Assembly (NCBI GenBank): GCA_905478325.1
Contig: CAJQIB010000008.1
Coordinates: 234,751-298,750, forward strand
Direction of reading: 5' to 3'
From: an uncultured Flavobacteriales bacterium
GTDB lineage: Bacteria > Bacteroidota > Bacteroidia > Flavobacteriales_D > Sanyastnellaceae
DNA length: 64,000 bases
Numbering within the stretch: the stretch's first letter is position 1; each line of letters begins with the position of its first letter. Below, one piece after another: positions 53,638 through 62,596 of the stretch. A program made the position numbers and the translations under genes. The notes beneath the pieces were generated by a model. It searched no databases, was not told the DNA's origin, and was given only the letters and a program-made list of their open reading frames with translations.

Positions 53638-54771
53638 ATGAGTAACACCTCTCCTGAATTGAAAAAAGTCGTTGCAGAAGCGGACGATTTCTTACCCTTG
53701 CTCGGCACCGACCACATCGAATTGTATTGTGGAAACGCGAAACAAAGCGCGTATTACTACATGGCCGCCTGGGGGTTTCAGCCGCTCGCTTTTTGTGGTT
53801 TAGAGACCGGCGTGCGCGATCGCGTATCCTACGTGCTTCGCCAAGATAAAATCACCTTGGTACTGACTTCGCCTTTGGTGGCTGATGGCCCGATCAACGA
53901 TCACATCAATCGGCATGGGGATGGTGTGAAGGTCATCGCGCTTTGGGTCGACGATGCCACGAAAAGCTGGAATGAAACCACTTCACGAGGAGCGGAAAGT
54001 GTACTTGAGCCCACGGAACGATCCGACAACAATGGCCAGGTGGTCCTGAGCGGCATCAAAACATACGGTGATACCGTGCACACCTTTGTCGAGCGTAGAA
54101 ACTATGAAGGCATTTTCATGCCGGGTTACCAAGCTTGGAATCCTGTGCAAGTCAGTGAACCTCTCGGGTTGCAATTTATCGACCACATGGTGGGAAATGT
54201 TGGTTGGGGTGAAATGGATACCTGGACCGAATTTTACGCGCGGGTCATGGGCTTTGCTCAATTGATCTCCTTTGATGACAAGGACATCTCAACGGAATAC
54301 ACCGCCCTGATGTCCAAGGTGATGTCCAATGGCAATGGCCGGATCAAATTCCCTATCAATGAGCCTGCAGAAGGTCGGAAAAAATCTCAGATTGAAGAGT
54401 ACATCGATTTCTACCAGGGTGCGGGCGTGCAGCATATCGCCGTCGCTACATCCAACATCATAGAAACCGTCACGGCCTTGAGAGATCGAGGAATCGAATT
54501 CCTCAAAGTCCCGAGTTCCTATTATGACACCGTCTTGGATCGCGTTGGAAGCATAGACGAGGACCTGGCGCCTTTGCGTGAACTCGGCATCCTCATCGAT
54601 CGTGATGATGAAGGCTATTTGCTTCAGATTTTCACCAAACCTGTCGTGGATCGTCCGACGATGTTTTTTGAAATCATCCAGCGAAAAGGAGCCAAATCCT
54701 TCGGAAAAGGGAATTTCAAAGCACTCTTCGAAGCCATTGAACGCGAGCAAGAAACACGAGGAACCCTCTGA
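53638..54771 (+). CDS. hpd: 4-hydroxyphenylpyruvate dioxygenase
   Basis: Converts 4-hydroxyphenylpyruvate to homogentisate, the substrate of HgmA. It has 377 residues. The two vicinal-oxygen-chelate halves start with DHIELYCGNAKQSAYYYMAA and DHMVGNVGWGEMDTWTEFY. Iron ligands are His in FIDHMVG, His in GVQHIAVATSNI and Glu in TMFFEIIQRKG. GKGNFKALFEAIE is the conserved C-terminus. The ABC ATPase gene starts on its stop codon (TGATG). Confidence 0.94.
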   Translation: MSNTSPELKKVVAEADDFLPLLGTDHIELYCGNAKQSAYYYMAAWGFQPLAFCGLETGVRDRVSYVLRQDKITLVLTSPLVADGPINDHINRHGDGVKVIALWVDDATKSWNETTSRGAESVLEPTERSDNNGQVVLSGIKTYGDTVHTFVERRNYEGIFMPGYQAWNPVQVSEPLGLQFIDHMVGNVGWGEMDTWTEFYARVMGFAQLISFDDKDISTEYTALMSKVMSNGNGRIKFPINEPAEGRKKSQIEEYIDFYQGAGVQHIAVATSNIIETVTALRDRGIEFLKVPSSYYDTVLDRVGSIDEDLAPLRELGILIDRDDEGYLLQIFTKPVVDRPTMFFEIIQRKGAKSFGKGNFKALFEAIEREQETRGTL

Positions 54772-56402
54772 TGGGAAAATCGTTGACTGAAACCCCCCTC
54801 CTGCAAATTCGGAACCTCTCCGTTGCATTCAACGGAGCTGAACCCGTCACTCGGGGGGTAACATTTGACTTGTTTAAAGGAACCACGACGGCTTTACTTG
54901 GTGAGAGTGGATCTGGAAAAAGCATCACATCTTCAGCCATCATGGGACTGTTGCCCAAAGGAGGCGAAGTGGTCGACGGGACGGTAACACACCTCCCTTC
55001 TGGACAGTGTTGGATCGCTCCAAACGGTCTGAACCAAGCCCCTTTAGGTCAAGGCTTGAGCATGGTTTTCCAAGACCCCATGTCCTCGTTGAATCCGTCG
55101 ATGCGGGTGGGACTGCAGGTTACTGAAGTCCTGATGTCGCATCAAGAACGCTCCAAAAGCGAGTCTCGTATCCGCGTCGAACATTTGTTTGAAGAGGTGG
55201 AATTGCCCGATCCAGCCCTAACATTCAATAAGTACCCCCACGAATTGAGCGGAGGGCAAAAACAGCGCATCATGTTGGCCATCGCACTGGCCGCAGAACC
55301 TGAAGTGCTCATCGCCGATGAACCCACCACGGCCTTGGATGTCACCGTGCAACAATCCATCCTTGCGCTACTCAAAAAAATCCAAGTCCAACGTGGCTTG
55401 GCCATTCTCTTCATTACGCATGACCTCGATGTTGTTCGCGACATCGCTGATACTGTTTTGGTTCTGAAAGACGGGGGCATCGTAGAACAAGGCCCGATCT
55501 GGAAAGTATTCCTTCACCCCGAGCATCCATACACATCGGCGCTCCTAGACGCACAAACCAGGCCTCAGCGGATTTTCAAAGCACCCGGACAAAAGGCATA
55601 CATCGAAGTGCAAGGGGTCTCCAAGTCATTTCCTGTTAGCCGCAACCTCTTCGGTCAAGTGACCGATGTCTTTTCGGCCGTTCGACAAGTCAATGCCACG
55701 ATATACCGTGGGGAACGGGTTGGTTTGGTCGGAGAAAGTGGAAGTGGAAAATCGACCTTAGGTCGTTTGATCTTAGGCCTTACTGCTGCTTCTGAAGGAT
55801 CTATCATGCTGGATGGTCAACCCGTTTTGGCGGACGATCGAAAATCCATGAAGCGAACGCGACGTTTGGCTCAATTGGTCTTTCAAGATCCGTATAGCGC
55901 CTTGAATCCCCACATGCGCATCGGAAGTGCATTGGAAGAGGTGCTAATGCACTTAGGAGAAAATCGTTTGACTGCTAACAAACGAGCCATTGCTTTGCTT
56001 GAAGAAGTCGGATTGAGCGAAGCAGACGCCAAGCGCTATCCACAAAGTTTCAGCGGCGGCCAGCGACAGCGCATCGTCATCGCGCGAGCGCTCGCTATGG
56101 AGCCAGAATTTTTAGTCTTGGATGAAAGTGTTGCGGCCTTGGACGTTCAAATACAACGTGCTATTTTGGATTTACTCGCCACCATCGGAGACGAACGTCA
56201 ATTGACTTTTCTTTTTATATCCCACGACCTCGGAGTCGTACAGTCCTTTTGCAATCGCCTGTTGGTGATGCAACATGGGCAATTGGTTGAAACTGGAGAC
56301 ACGTCAGAAATCATGAATAATCCGCAACATCCGTATACCCAAGAGCTGCTTTCAAGTCGTGCGGGAAAACGTTCGTTGGAAGCTCTTGAAAACAACGCCT
56401 GA
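54771..56402 (+). CDS. Fused double-ATPase of a peptide-type ABC transporter
   Basis: Two ATP-binding domains in one 543-residue chain, of the oligopeptide/glutathione (GsiA, YejF) type. Domain 1 (about 9-255) has Walker A LGESGSGKSITSS, signature ELSGGQKQRIMLA and Walker B VLIADEPTTALD. Domain 2 (about 278-525) has VGESGSGKSTLG, FSGGQRQRIVIARA and FLVLDESVAALD, the last with Ser in place of Pro after Glu. The D/OppD_C tail segments (HPEHPYTSALL and NPQHPYTQELL) are present. No permease or binding protein is adjacent. It overlaps hpd by one base. Confidence 0.9.
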   Translation: MGKSLTETPLLQIRNLSVAFNGAEPVTRGVTFDLFKGTTTALLGESGSGKSITSSAIMGLLPKGGEVVDGTVTHLPSGQCWIAPNGLNQAPLGQGLSMVFQDPMSSLNPSMRVGLQVTEVLMSHQERSKSESRIRVEHLFEEVELPDPALTFNKYPHELSGGQKQRIMLAIALAAEPEVLIADEPTTALDVTVQQSILALLKKIQVQRGLAILFITHDLDVVRDIADTVLVLKDGGIVEQGPIWKVFLHPEHPYTSALLDAQTRPQRIFKAPGQKAYIEVQGVSKSFPVSRNLFGQVTDVFSAVRQVNATIYRGERVGLVGESGSGKSTLGRLILGLTAASEGSIMLDGQPVLADDRKSMKRTRRLAQLVFQDPYSALNPHMRIGSALEEVLMHLGENRLTANKRAIALLEEVGLSEADAKRYPQSFSGGQRQRIVIARALAMEPEFLVLDESVAALDVQIQRAILDLLATIGDERQLTFLFISHDLGVVQSFCNRLLVMQHGQLVETGDTSEIMNNPQHPYTQELLSSRAGKRSLEALENNA

Positions 56403-56452
56403 CGGACCCCCTCATTTCGTAATTTGCCCTTTGAACCCCTCGCCTTCATCCC

Positions 56453-57235
56453 ATGACGCATTCGCTGATTCTTCAAGATAAAAAAGCCCGCATCTGCACG
56501 TTGACCATTCAGCGTCCAGAATCCCTCAACGCATTGAACGCGGAGGTGATTCGTCAATTGGCCGACGCCATACAAACCGCACAATCCGATGCTGAAGTAG
56601 GGGTGATCATCTTAACGGGCAGCGGAGACAAGGCTTTTGTGGCTGGTGCAGACATCAAAGAATTCGCAGACTTCGACGCTGAAAAAGGACGGCATTTGGC
56701 TGATTACGGCCAGGAATTGTTGTTCAATCGGATCGAGCGCAGCGGAAAACCCATCATCGCGGCAATCAATGGATTCGCTCTCGGCGGTGGATTGGAGTTG
56801 GCTTTGGCCTGTCACATGCGCATTGCCTCCGATAGCGCCCGCATGGGCTTACCGGAAGTTTCATTGGGCGTGATTCCCGGTTACGGCGGAACACAACGTT
56901 TGCCACAAATCGTCGGAAAGGGAAAGGCCATGGAGATGATCCTGACAGCCCGCATGGTTGGAGCCGAAGAAGCATTGCTCTGCGGCTTGGTCAATCAAGT
57001 GGTTCCTGCAACCGAACTTTTGGCCGCTGCTGAAAAAATGGCCAGCCGCATTTTGAAGAACTCACCCACAGCCGTCGACACGGCCATTCAAGCGGTTTTG
57101 GCGGGATATGAAGACGGTGTCAATGGCTTCGAAGCAGAAATTGAGTGCTTTGGCGCCTCCTTTGACACGGAAGATTTCCGGGAAGGAACGCAAGCTTTTA
57201 TCACCAAAAGAAAACCCGATTTCACAGGAAAATGA
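56453..57235 (+). CDS. Enoyl-CoA hydratase
   Basis: Crotonase-fold enzyme hydrating trans-2-enoyl-CoA, 260 residues. The oxyanion-hole segments are [15 protein letters not shown] and [18 protein letters not shown]; the two catalytic Glu residues are in GGGLELALA and [16 protein letters not shown]. Substrate range (short chain or a specific pathway) cannot be read from sequence. It follows the ABC gene by 50 bp and overlaps dut by 4 bp. Confidence 0.92.
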   Translation: MTHSLILQDKKARICTLTIQRPESLNALNAEVIRQLADAIQTAQSDAEVGVIILTGSGDKAFVAGADIKEFADFDAEKGRHLADYGQELLFNRIERSGKPIIAAINGFALGGGLELALACHMRIASDSARMGLPEVSLGVIPGYGGTQRLPQIVGKGKAMEMILTARMVGAEEALLCGLVNQVVPATELLAAAEKMASRILKNSPTAVDTAIQAVLAGYEDGVNGFEAEIECFGASFDTEDFREGTQAFITKRKPDFTGK

Positions 57236-57678
57236 GCAATCAATCTTCTGTCATCATTCGCAACGAAAGCGGCAACGCCCTTCCAGAATATGCGACTGCA
57301 CTGAGTGCAGGTCTCGACGTTCGGGCGCACCTCTCCGAACCCGTCGTTCTCGAACCGGGAGCATATCAATTGATCCCAACAGGCCTCTTTGTCGCCTTGC
57401 CTGAAGGAACTGAATTGCAAGTGCGGCCTCGGAGTGGTTTGGCGTTCAAGCATGGGGTCACCGTGTTGAATGCTCCGGGAACCATTGATGCAGACTACCG
57501 TGGCGGCATCGGTGTTTTATTGATCAACCACGGCAGCAAGCCATTCACCATTGAAAATGGAGAACGCATTGCCCAATTGGTTTTGGCCCGGTACGAGCGC
57601 GTTGTTTGGACAGAAGCGGATACGTTGCCCGATACCCAAAGAGGTGAGGGCGGTTTTGGGAGTACGGGTACAGCATAA
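57232..57678 (+). CDS. dut: dUTP diphosphatase
   Basis: Trimeric dUTPase, 148 residues, keeping uracil out of DNA and supplying dUMP. All five motifs are seen: [53 protein letters not shown] and the C-terminal GEGGFGSTG. It starts inside the enoyl-CoA hydratase stop (ATGA) and leads into the envelope cluster. Confidence 0.96.
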   Translation: MSNQSSVIIRNESGNALPEYATALSAGLDVRAHLSEPVVLEPGAYQLIPTGLFVALPEGTELQVRPRSGLAFKHGVTVLNAPGTIDADYRGGIGVLLINHGSKPFTIENGERIAQLVLARYERVVWTEADTLPDTQRGEGGFGSTGTA

Positions 57679-57688
57679 CATACGTTTA
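57656..57688 (+). promoter_or_regulatory. Candidate promoter of the nucleotidyltransferase cluster
   Basis: TTG, 22 bases, then TACGTTTA, one base off TAnnTTTG, 10 bases before the ATG. It overlaps the end of dut. Confidence 0.35.
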
Positions 57689-57698
57689 GAATCAAAAG

Positions 57699-58700
57699 AT
57701 GAATATCATTGTCCCCATGGCTGGCAGAGGGAGCCGGCTACGACCACACACCTTGACCATTCCCAAGCCGTTGCTTCCCGTCGGAGGCAAGCCCATCGTG
57801 GAGCGCTTGGTCGAGGATATCGTTGCAATGAGTGCGGAACCGGTAGAGGAAATTGCGTTTGTCATTGGTGATTTCGGAGCCGAAACCGAAGCGCAATTGC
57901 TGGCCATGGCCGAGCGATTGGGCGCCAAAGGCCACATTTGCCATCAAGAAGAACCGCTCGGCACGGCGCATGCCATCTTGTGTGGAAAGGCCTGCCTCAA
58001 GGGCCCGGTTGTCGTCGCTTTTGCAGACACCCTTTTTCGAGCAGACTTCACCATCAATCCCGATGCCGATGGGGTTTTATTTGTCAAGCAGGTCGACGAC
58101 CCCAGTGCTTTCGGAGTCGTTGTCACGGATGCCCATGGCGCTATTGAAGATTACGTCGAGAAGCCGAGTGAATTTGTCAGTGATTTGGCCATGATTGGAA
58201 TCTATGCTTTCAAAGACGGCGAGCGCCTTCAAACAGAATTGCAGAAATTGATCGATCACAACATCATCAAAGGAGGAGAATACCAATTGCCGGATGCGTT
58301 GCGCAACATGACCCAGTCGGGACTCAAGTTCGAACCCGGCCGCGTGACGGAATGGATGGACTGCGGAAACAAAGTCGCAACCGTCGAGACGAATCAGCGG
58401 ATCTTGACGCTGACGGCTGACCAGGTAAGCATTCCTGCTTCAGCCAACATCTCGGAAAGCGTTATCCTCCCTCCTTGCTTCATTGGAGAGCATGTCCGCA
58501 TCGAAAGAAGCGTCATCGGACCGCATGTTAGCATCGGTGAAGGGACCACCGTAGCTGACAGCCGGATTCAAAACACGTTGATCCAAAACGACTCGACGAT
58601 TGAAAACAAAGTGCTCTCCGGGTCGATGGTGGGCAATCACGCGAAGCTGCTCGGTCGCTCTCAAGATATAAGCGTTGGCGATTACAACGTTATTGATTAG
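57699..58700 (+). CDS. Sugar-phosphate nucleotidyltransferase
   Basis: NTP-transferase of the glucose-1-phosphate thymidylyl/uridylyl type, 333 residues. The activation loop is MAGRGSRLRPHTLTIPKPLL with the catalytic Lys. EEPLGTAHAILCG, VKQVDDPSAFGVVVTD and the EKPSEFVSDLAMIGIYAF region are family features. The C-terminal about 85 residues carry hexapeptide left-handed helix repeats (ISESVILPPCFIGEHVRIE). The exact sugar and nucleotide are not clear. It is part of a conserved Bacteroidota run dut to M23. Confidence 0.88.
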   Translation: MNIIVPMAGRGSRLRPHTLTIPKPLLPVGGKPIVERLVEDIVAMSAEPVEEIAFVIGDFGAETEAQLLAMAERLGAKGHICHQEEPLGTAHAILCGKACLKGPVVVAFADTLFRADFTINPDADGVLFVKQVDDPSAFGVVVTDAHGAIEDYVEKPSEFVSDLAMIGIYAFKDGERLQTELQKLIDHNIIKGGEYQLPDALRNMTQSGLKFEPGRVTEWMDCGNKVATVETNQRILTLTADQVSIPASANISESVILPPCFIGEHVRIERSVIGPHVSIGEGTTVADSRIQNTLIQNDSTIENKVLSGSMVGNHAKLLGRSQDISVGDYNVID

Positions 58701-58704
58701 AAAC

Positions 58705-60423
58705 ATGTTCTACTCTCGCTCCTTCTGCACCTGCACTCGCATCAGCCTCATTCTATTGACGGCTGCAATCTTTGGGTGCAAAGGACCGAGCGAATTGTCT
58801 CAACTTCCGGTCTACTCAGAAGCGTTTCAGCGGTCGTATTTCGAAGCCCAAAATCATTTGGCCAAAGGAGATCCTGAATCTGCTTATGCCGGCTTTATGG
58901 AGTGTTTAGAACAGGAGCCCAACGAAAGCTCCTTGCATTTCGACTTGGGAAAAATCGACTTGGAGTTTGAACGTTGGAACGCGGCTCTCATGCACTTCGA
59001 CGCCGCAAACAAACTCGATTCTGAAAACCGGTGGTACAGGGAATTTCGAGCGCAAACCAACATGCGTTTAGACCGTTATGACGATGCCAATGCCGATCTC
59101 CTTTGGATCTTGGAACGGCGTCCAGGGGATTTTGAATGGACCATGGAATGGACGCTTCGACTCGCTGACGCAGGAGGTCTCGACGCTGCGCTTGCGCTTT
59201 GCAAAGCCTATGAAAAAGCCGTCCCCAACGACCCCGACGTTCTGCTACAGAAACTCTATTTGATGGAGTTAGGCCAAGATTATTTGGGCATCTATCGAAC
59301 CTTAGAGGCGGCCGTCATTGCACACCCCAATCAGTTTGATTTCAAGCTTCAATGGGCTCAAATGCTTTTGGCAACGGAACAAGAAGCTGCTGCGTTGGAT
59401 GTTTTACTCCAGCTGCAACGCCTCGACCCAAGAAATGGATTGGTTCAATTGGAGCTTGCCGAACTCTGGACTAGCCGGAACGAACTCGAAAAGGCACAGC
59501 AATCGCTGTGGATTGCCTTTGATTCCGAAGATGTTTTGGTTGAAGAAAAGCACGACATCTTGGTGCAGTACCTGCAGCTCGCTTCCTATAATCCTGCGCT
59601 TTTAGAACCGTTGGTAAACTTGATGAATCGTGCCGTTGAACTCCACGGGGAGGATGGCAATATCCGCATGCTCGCGTCAGATTTGGCGCAAATGCTTGGC
59701 CAACCCGCATTGGCAAAAGAGCACATGGAGAAGGCTGTTGTGGCCATACCACATATCCCTTCCGCTTGGACCAACCTCATCGCGTTGGATGCTGAACTGG
59801 ACGAATATGAGGCCATGATACAGCACGCTCAAGAAGCCATGGATCGGTTTCCCTTGGAGGCCGAATTTTATCTCCTAGCAGGAATCGGATCCATGGTAAA
59901 GGGTGAGCTTGAAGAAGCCATTGGCTATTTCAACGGAGGGTTGGGTGTTGTGTTGGATGCTCCATTGATTGAAGCGCAGTTGGCGGGATTGCTTGGAGAC
60001 GTTCTCCACATGCAAGGCGACGTTGAGCCGGCAGAAGCGGCCTACGAAAGGAGCTTGTCCAAAGTCCCGACCAACCCAACCTTCTTGAACAACCATGCCT
60101 ACCGTTTGGCACAAAACAAGCGCCATTTAGACCGCGCCTTTGCGTGCAGTAGCATGGCCATCGAGCTCGCACCGGATGAAGCCAATTTTTTGGATACACA
60201 TGCATGGGTATTGTACCAAATGGAGCGCTACCCCGAAGCTTTGGACTACATCACCCAAGCCCTTTTCTTAGCCAACGGCAACGATGGGACGTTTTGGGAA
60301 CACGATGGAGATATCCGCTCGGCTATGGGAGACCATGAAGGCGCTCTGAATTCTTGGAATACGGCTTTGGAACGCGGAGGAAACTCTGAGTCGTTGAAAC
60401 GTAAAATTGAAGAAGGATCCTGA
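58705..60423 (+). CDS. TPR-repeat lipoprotein
   Basis: Predicted lipoprotein of about 572 residues. The start gives a signal peptide with lipobox AIFGC (TCTRISLILLTAAIFGC). At least ten tetratricopeptide units follow, such as GDPESAYAGFMECLEQEPN, RWNAALMHFDAANKLDSENR and RYPEALDYITQALFLANGN. It resembles a protein-interaction scaffold facing the periplasm. It overlaps the DUF4292 gene start by one base (TGATG), strongly suggesting coupled expression. Confidence 0.87.
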   Translation: MFYSRSFCTCTRISLILLTAAIFGCKGPSELSQLPVYSEAFQRSYFEAQNHLAKGDPESAYAGFMECLEQEPNESSLHFDLGKIDLEFERWNAALMHFDAANKLDSENRWYREFRAQTNMRLDRYDDANADLLWILERRPGDFEWTMEWTLRLADAGGLDAALALCKAYEKAVPNDPDVLLQKLYLMELGQDYLGIYRTLEAAVIAHPNQFDFKLQWAQMLLATEQEAAALDVLLQLQRLDPRNGLVQLELAELWTSRNELEKAQQSLWIAFDSEDVLVEEKHDILVQYLQLASYNPALLEPLVNLMNRAVELHGEDGNIRMLASDLAQMLGQPALAKEHMEKAVVAIPHIPSAWTNLIALDAELDEYEAMIQHAQEAMDRFPLEAEFYLLAGIGSMVKGELEEAIGYFNGGLGVVLDAPLIEAQLAGLLGDVLHMQGDVEPAEAAYERSLSKVPTNPTFLNNHAYRLAQNKRHLDRAFACSSMAIELAPDEANFLDTHAWVLYQMERYPEALDYITQALFLANGNDGTFWEHDGDIRSAMGDHEGALNSWNTALERGGNSESLKRKIEEGS

Positions 60424-61334
60424 TGCTCAGCCGCCTCCACTCCCGTGCTCTGTTTGTGTGCATCCTCGTCTTTTCGACGAGTTGCTCCAACGAACAGCGA
60501 CTTGCTCGAGGCAAACCACTGCGCAATATCAACCCGAACCAAGTGCTCGAAGGATTCGAAGCCAATCAAATTCCATGGGAATGGTTGGGAATGAAAATTG
60601 ACGCATCCGTGGAAACGGCCAATGGCGTAGATTCCTTCAAAGCTTCCATTCGCATGGCGAAGGACAGTGCCATTTGGATCAGTATTTCACCGGCATTGGG
60701 TGTAGAAGTCGCGCGGATTTTGTTGGAGCCCGATTCCGTTCGCCTGCTCAGTAAGATCCCCGGAAATCGCTTTCATTATGCCGGCAATTATGTCTCCCTC
60801 AGCGAATGGGCAGACACCGAACTGTCCTTCGCAGATATCCAGGATATCCTGACCGGCCGTCCCATGGCAATCGACCCCGAATTGGACAAATTCAACAGCC
60901 GCATTGATGGCTTTTCCTATGCCCTCATCAGCAAATACAATGGCCGAATCAAACGATTGGTTGGGGTCGACAAGAATGCGCTATCTCCTCAAGATTCTTT
61001 GGGCATACAAGCGACCGATCGTCGCTACGAACGGGTTCGAAACCGCACGGACGACGGCGACTTATTGGTGAAGCGGCATTGGTTCGATGGGTTGACTTTT
61101 GACCCGCTACAAGATCGCTTTGACGACTTGTACTACCAACGATCCATGACCATAGAACGCAGTGAATTCACTGACCGCGAAGAAGGTCGCTGGCCTCAAG
61201 AAACCCGTTTGACCGTGACAACGCCAGAAGGCGGACTGATTATGGAGTGGGAAATTATGCGTATTCGCTTTGGAAGGGCCTATGATTTTCCTTTTGAAAT
61301 TCCGGACAACTATGAGCGTCGTTCCGGATTTTAA
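60423..61334 (+). CDS. DUF4292 lipoprotein (LolA/LolB-like fold suspected)
   Basis: Lipoprotein of 303 residues found across Bacteroidota in this same gene order. The signal peptide ALFVCILVFSTSC ends in a Cys at about 21. The body (WEWLGMKIDASVETANG, SFKASIRMAKDSAIWISISPA and VARILLEPDSVRLL) has the alternating pattern expected of the half-barrel LolA/LolB superfamily, so a role in outer-membrane lipoprotein or lipid handling is possible, but this is inference. The M23 gene start overlaps its end by 23 bp. Confidence 0.82.
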   Translation: MLSRLHSRALFVCILVFSTSCSNEQRLARGKPLRNINPNQVLEGFEANQIPWEWLGMKIDASVETANGVDSFKASIRMAKDSAIWISISPALGVEVARILLEPDSVRLLSKIPGNRFHYAGNYVSLSEWADTELSFADIQDILTGRPMAIDPELDKFNSRIDGFSYALISKYNGRIKRLVGVDKNALSPQDSLGIQATDRRYERVRNRTDDGDLLVKRHWFDGLTFDPLQDRFDDLYYQRSMTIERSEFTDREEGRWPQETRLTVTTPEGGLIMEWEIMRIRFGRAYDFPFEIPDNYERRSGF

Positions 61335-62526
61335 ATCCTTCTTTCTGCTCCTGACCCTCTGTGGCAGTGCACTCATCGCTTGGCCCCAAGACAAGGCCAG
61401 CTTGCAACGACAGCGTGATGCCATCAACGCTCAAATTGCGACAACCGAGCGTTTGCTCAAAGACGCTTCTTCCAACCGGAATGATGCCGTTGGCTCCCTG
61501 CGATTGATTGAAAAGCGGGTGGCACTGCGGGAGAAACTGGTCCGACATCACCAATCTGAAATTCGAGCTACAGAGCGCTCTATGCGGAGTACCGATGGCG
61601 AGATCAGAGCACTCCAAGGACACATCGGAGCGATGAAAGACGAGTATTCACGGATGATTCGAAGTGCCTACAGGATCTCACTATCGCAAAATCCGTGGCT
61701 TTATCTCTTTTCCGCCGCTGACTTCGCACAAGCTTCATTGCGTTTCCAATTGCTTCAATCGTATACCACGCTGCGGAAAGAGCATGTACTGGAAATCGAG
61801 TTGGCTCAAAACAAACTGCACTCCAATCAACGCTCACTTGAAGCAGAGCGTGTATCGTTGGAGGATGTCTTAGCGGACATTGAAACGGAACGCGATCGAC
61901 TCAAAAATGACCGCGCAGAGCGCGCTAATCTGGTTTCAAGCTTGCGCGGTGAAGAGTCCCGATTGCGCAAACAAGTCAAAAAAGCCCAAGCGGAACAAGA
62001 GCGACTCAATGGAGCCATTCGGAGAATCATCGAAGAGGAGTTAGCCGCTGAACGCGCCTCATCAAAGGGAGAGTTTGCCTTGACCCCCGAAGGAAAAATG
62101 GTGTCTGCAGAATTCGAGCGAAATAAAAACGCTTTGCGGTGGCCGGTTCTACGCGGTATTGTCACGGGTAAATTCGGACGGCAGCCGCATCCCACAATAC
62201 CGGGGATTACCATTGACAACAATGGAATCGACATTACAACGGATGCCGGTAGTTCAGTCGTGGCGGTTTTCAGCGGAACGGTAAGCAGTTTGTTCACCAT
62301 TCCCGGCGCTGGTCAAACCCTGATTTTATCGCACGGTGCGTTCCGCACGGTTTACAGCAATTTGGAGCAGGTTGCTCTGAAAAAAGGAGATCGAATCGAG
62401 GGGGGTGAGCGTATCGGTCAAGTGAAGGCTTCGGCCAGCCGGTCTGCATTGCATTTCGAGGTCTGGGCGATTCAAGGTGCGAAACAAACACCGCAAAATC
62501 CCACCTCATGGTTGGTGAAAAACTGA
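61312..62526 (+). CDS. EnvC-like protein with degenerate M23 domain
   Basis: Exported protein of about 404 residues. A signal peptide (SFFLLLTLCGSALIAWPQ) is followed by a long coiled coil (about 25-255) and a LytM/M23 domain (about 275-400). The domain fold is clear (NNGIDITTDAGSSVVAVFSG, TLILSHGAFRTVYSNL and ALHFEVWAI). However, the first zinc-ligand His is Asn (NNGID) and the first His of the HxH pair is missing (SALHFE). It is therefore probably inactive as a peptidase and instead activates amidases, as EnvC does. The start used is the ATG at MSVVPDFKSFF. Confidence 0.87.
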   Translation: MSVVPDFKSFFLLLTLCGSALIAWPQDKASLQRQRDAINAQIATTERLLKDASSNRNDAVGSLRLIEKRVALREKLVRHHQSEIRATERSMRSTDGEIRALQGHIGAMKDEYSRMIRSAYRISLSQNPWLYLFSAADFAQASLRFQLLQSYTTLRKEHVLEIELAQNKLHSNQRSLEAERVSLEDVLADIETERDRLKNDRAERANLVSSLRGEESRLRKQVKKAQAEQERLNGAIRRIIEEELAAERASSKGEFALTPEGKMVSAEFERNKNALRWPVLRGIVTGKFGRQPHPTIPGITIDNNGIDITTDAGSSVVAVFSGTVSSLFTIPGAGQTLILSHGAFRTVYSNLEQVALKKGDRIEGGERIGQVKASASRSALHFEVWAIQGAKQTPQNPTSWLVKN

Positions 62527-62596
62527 CGCTTACCGAAGTGAAAAGTCCCTTGTTCATGGGATTGTATCCCGGCAGGTCAACCGCGAATTTCGTCTC

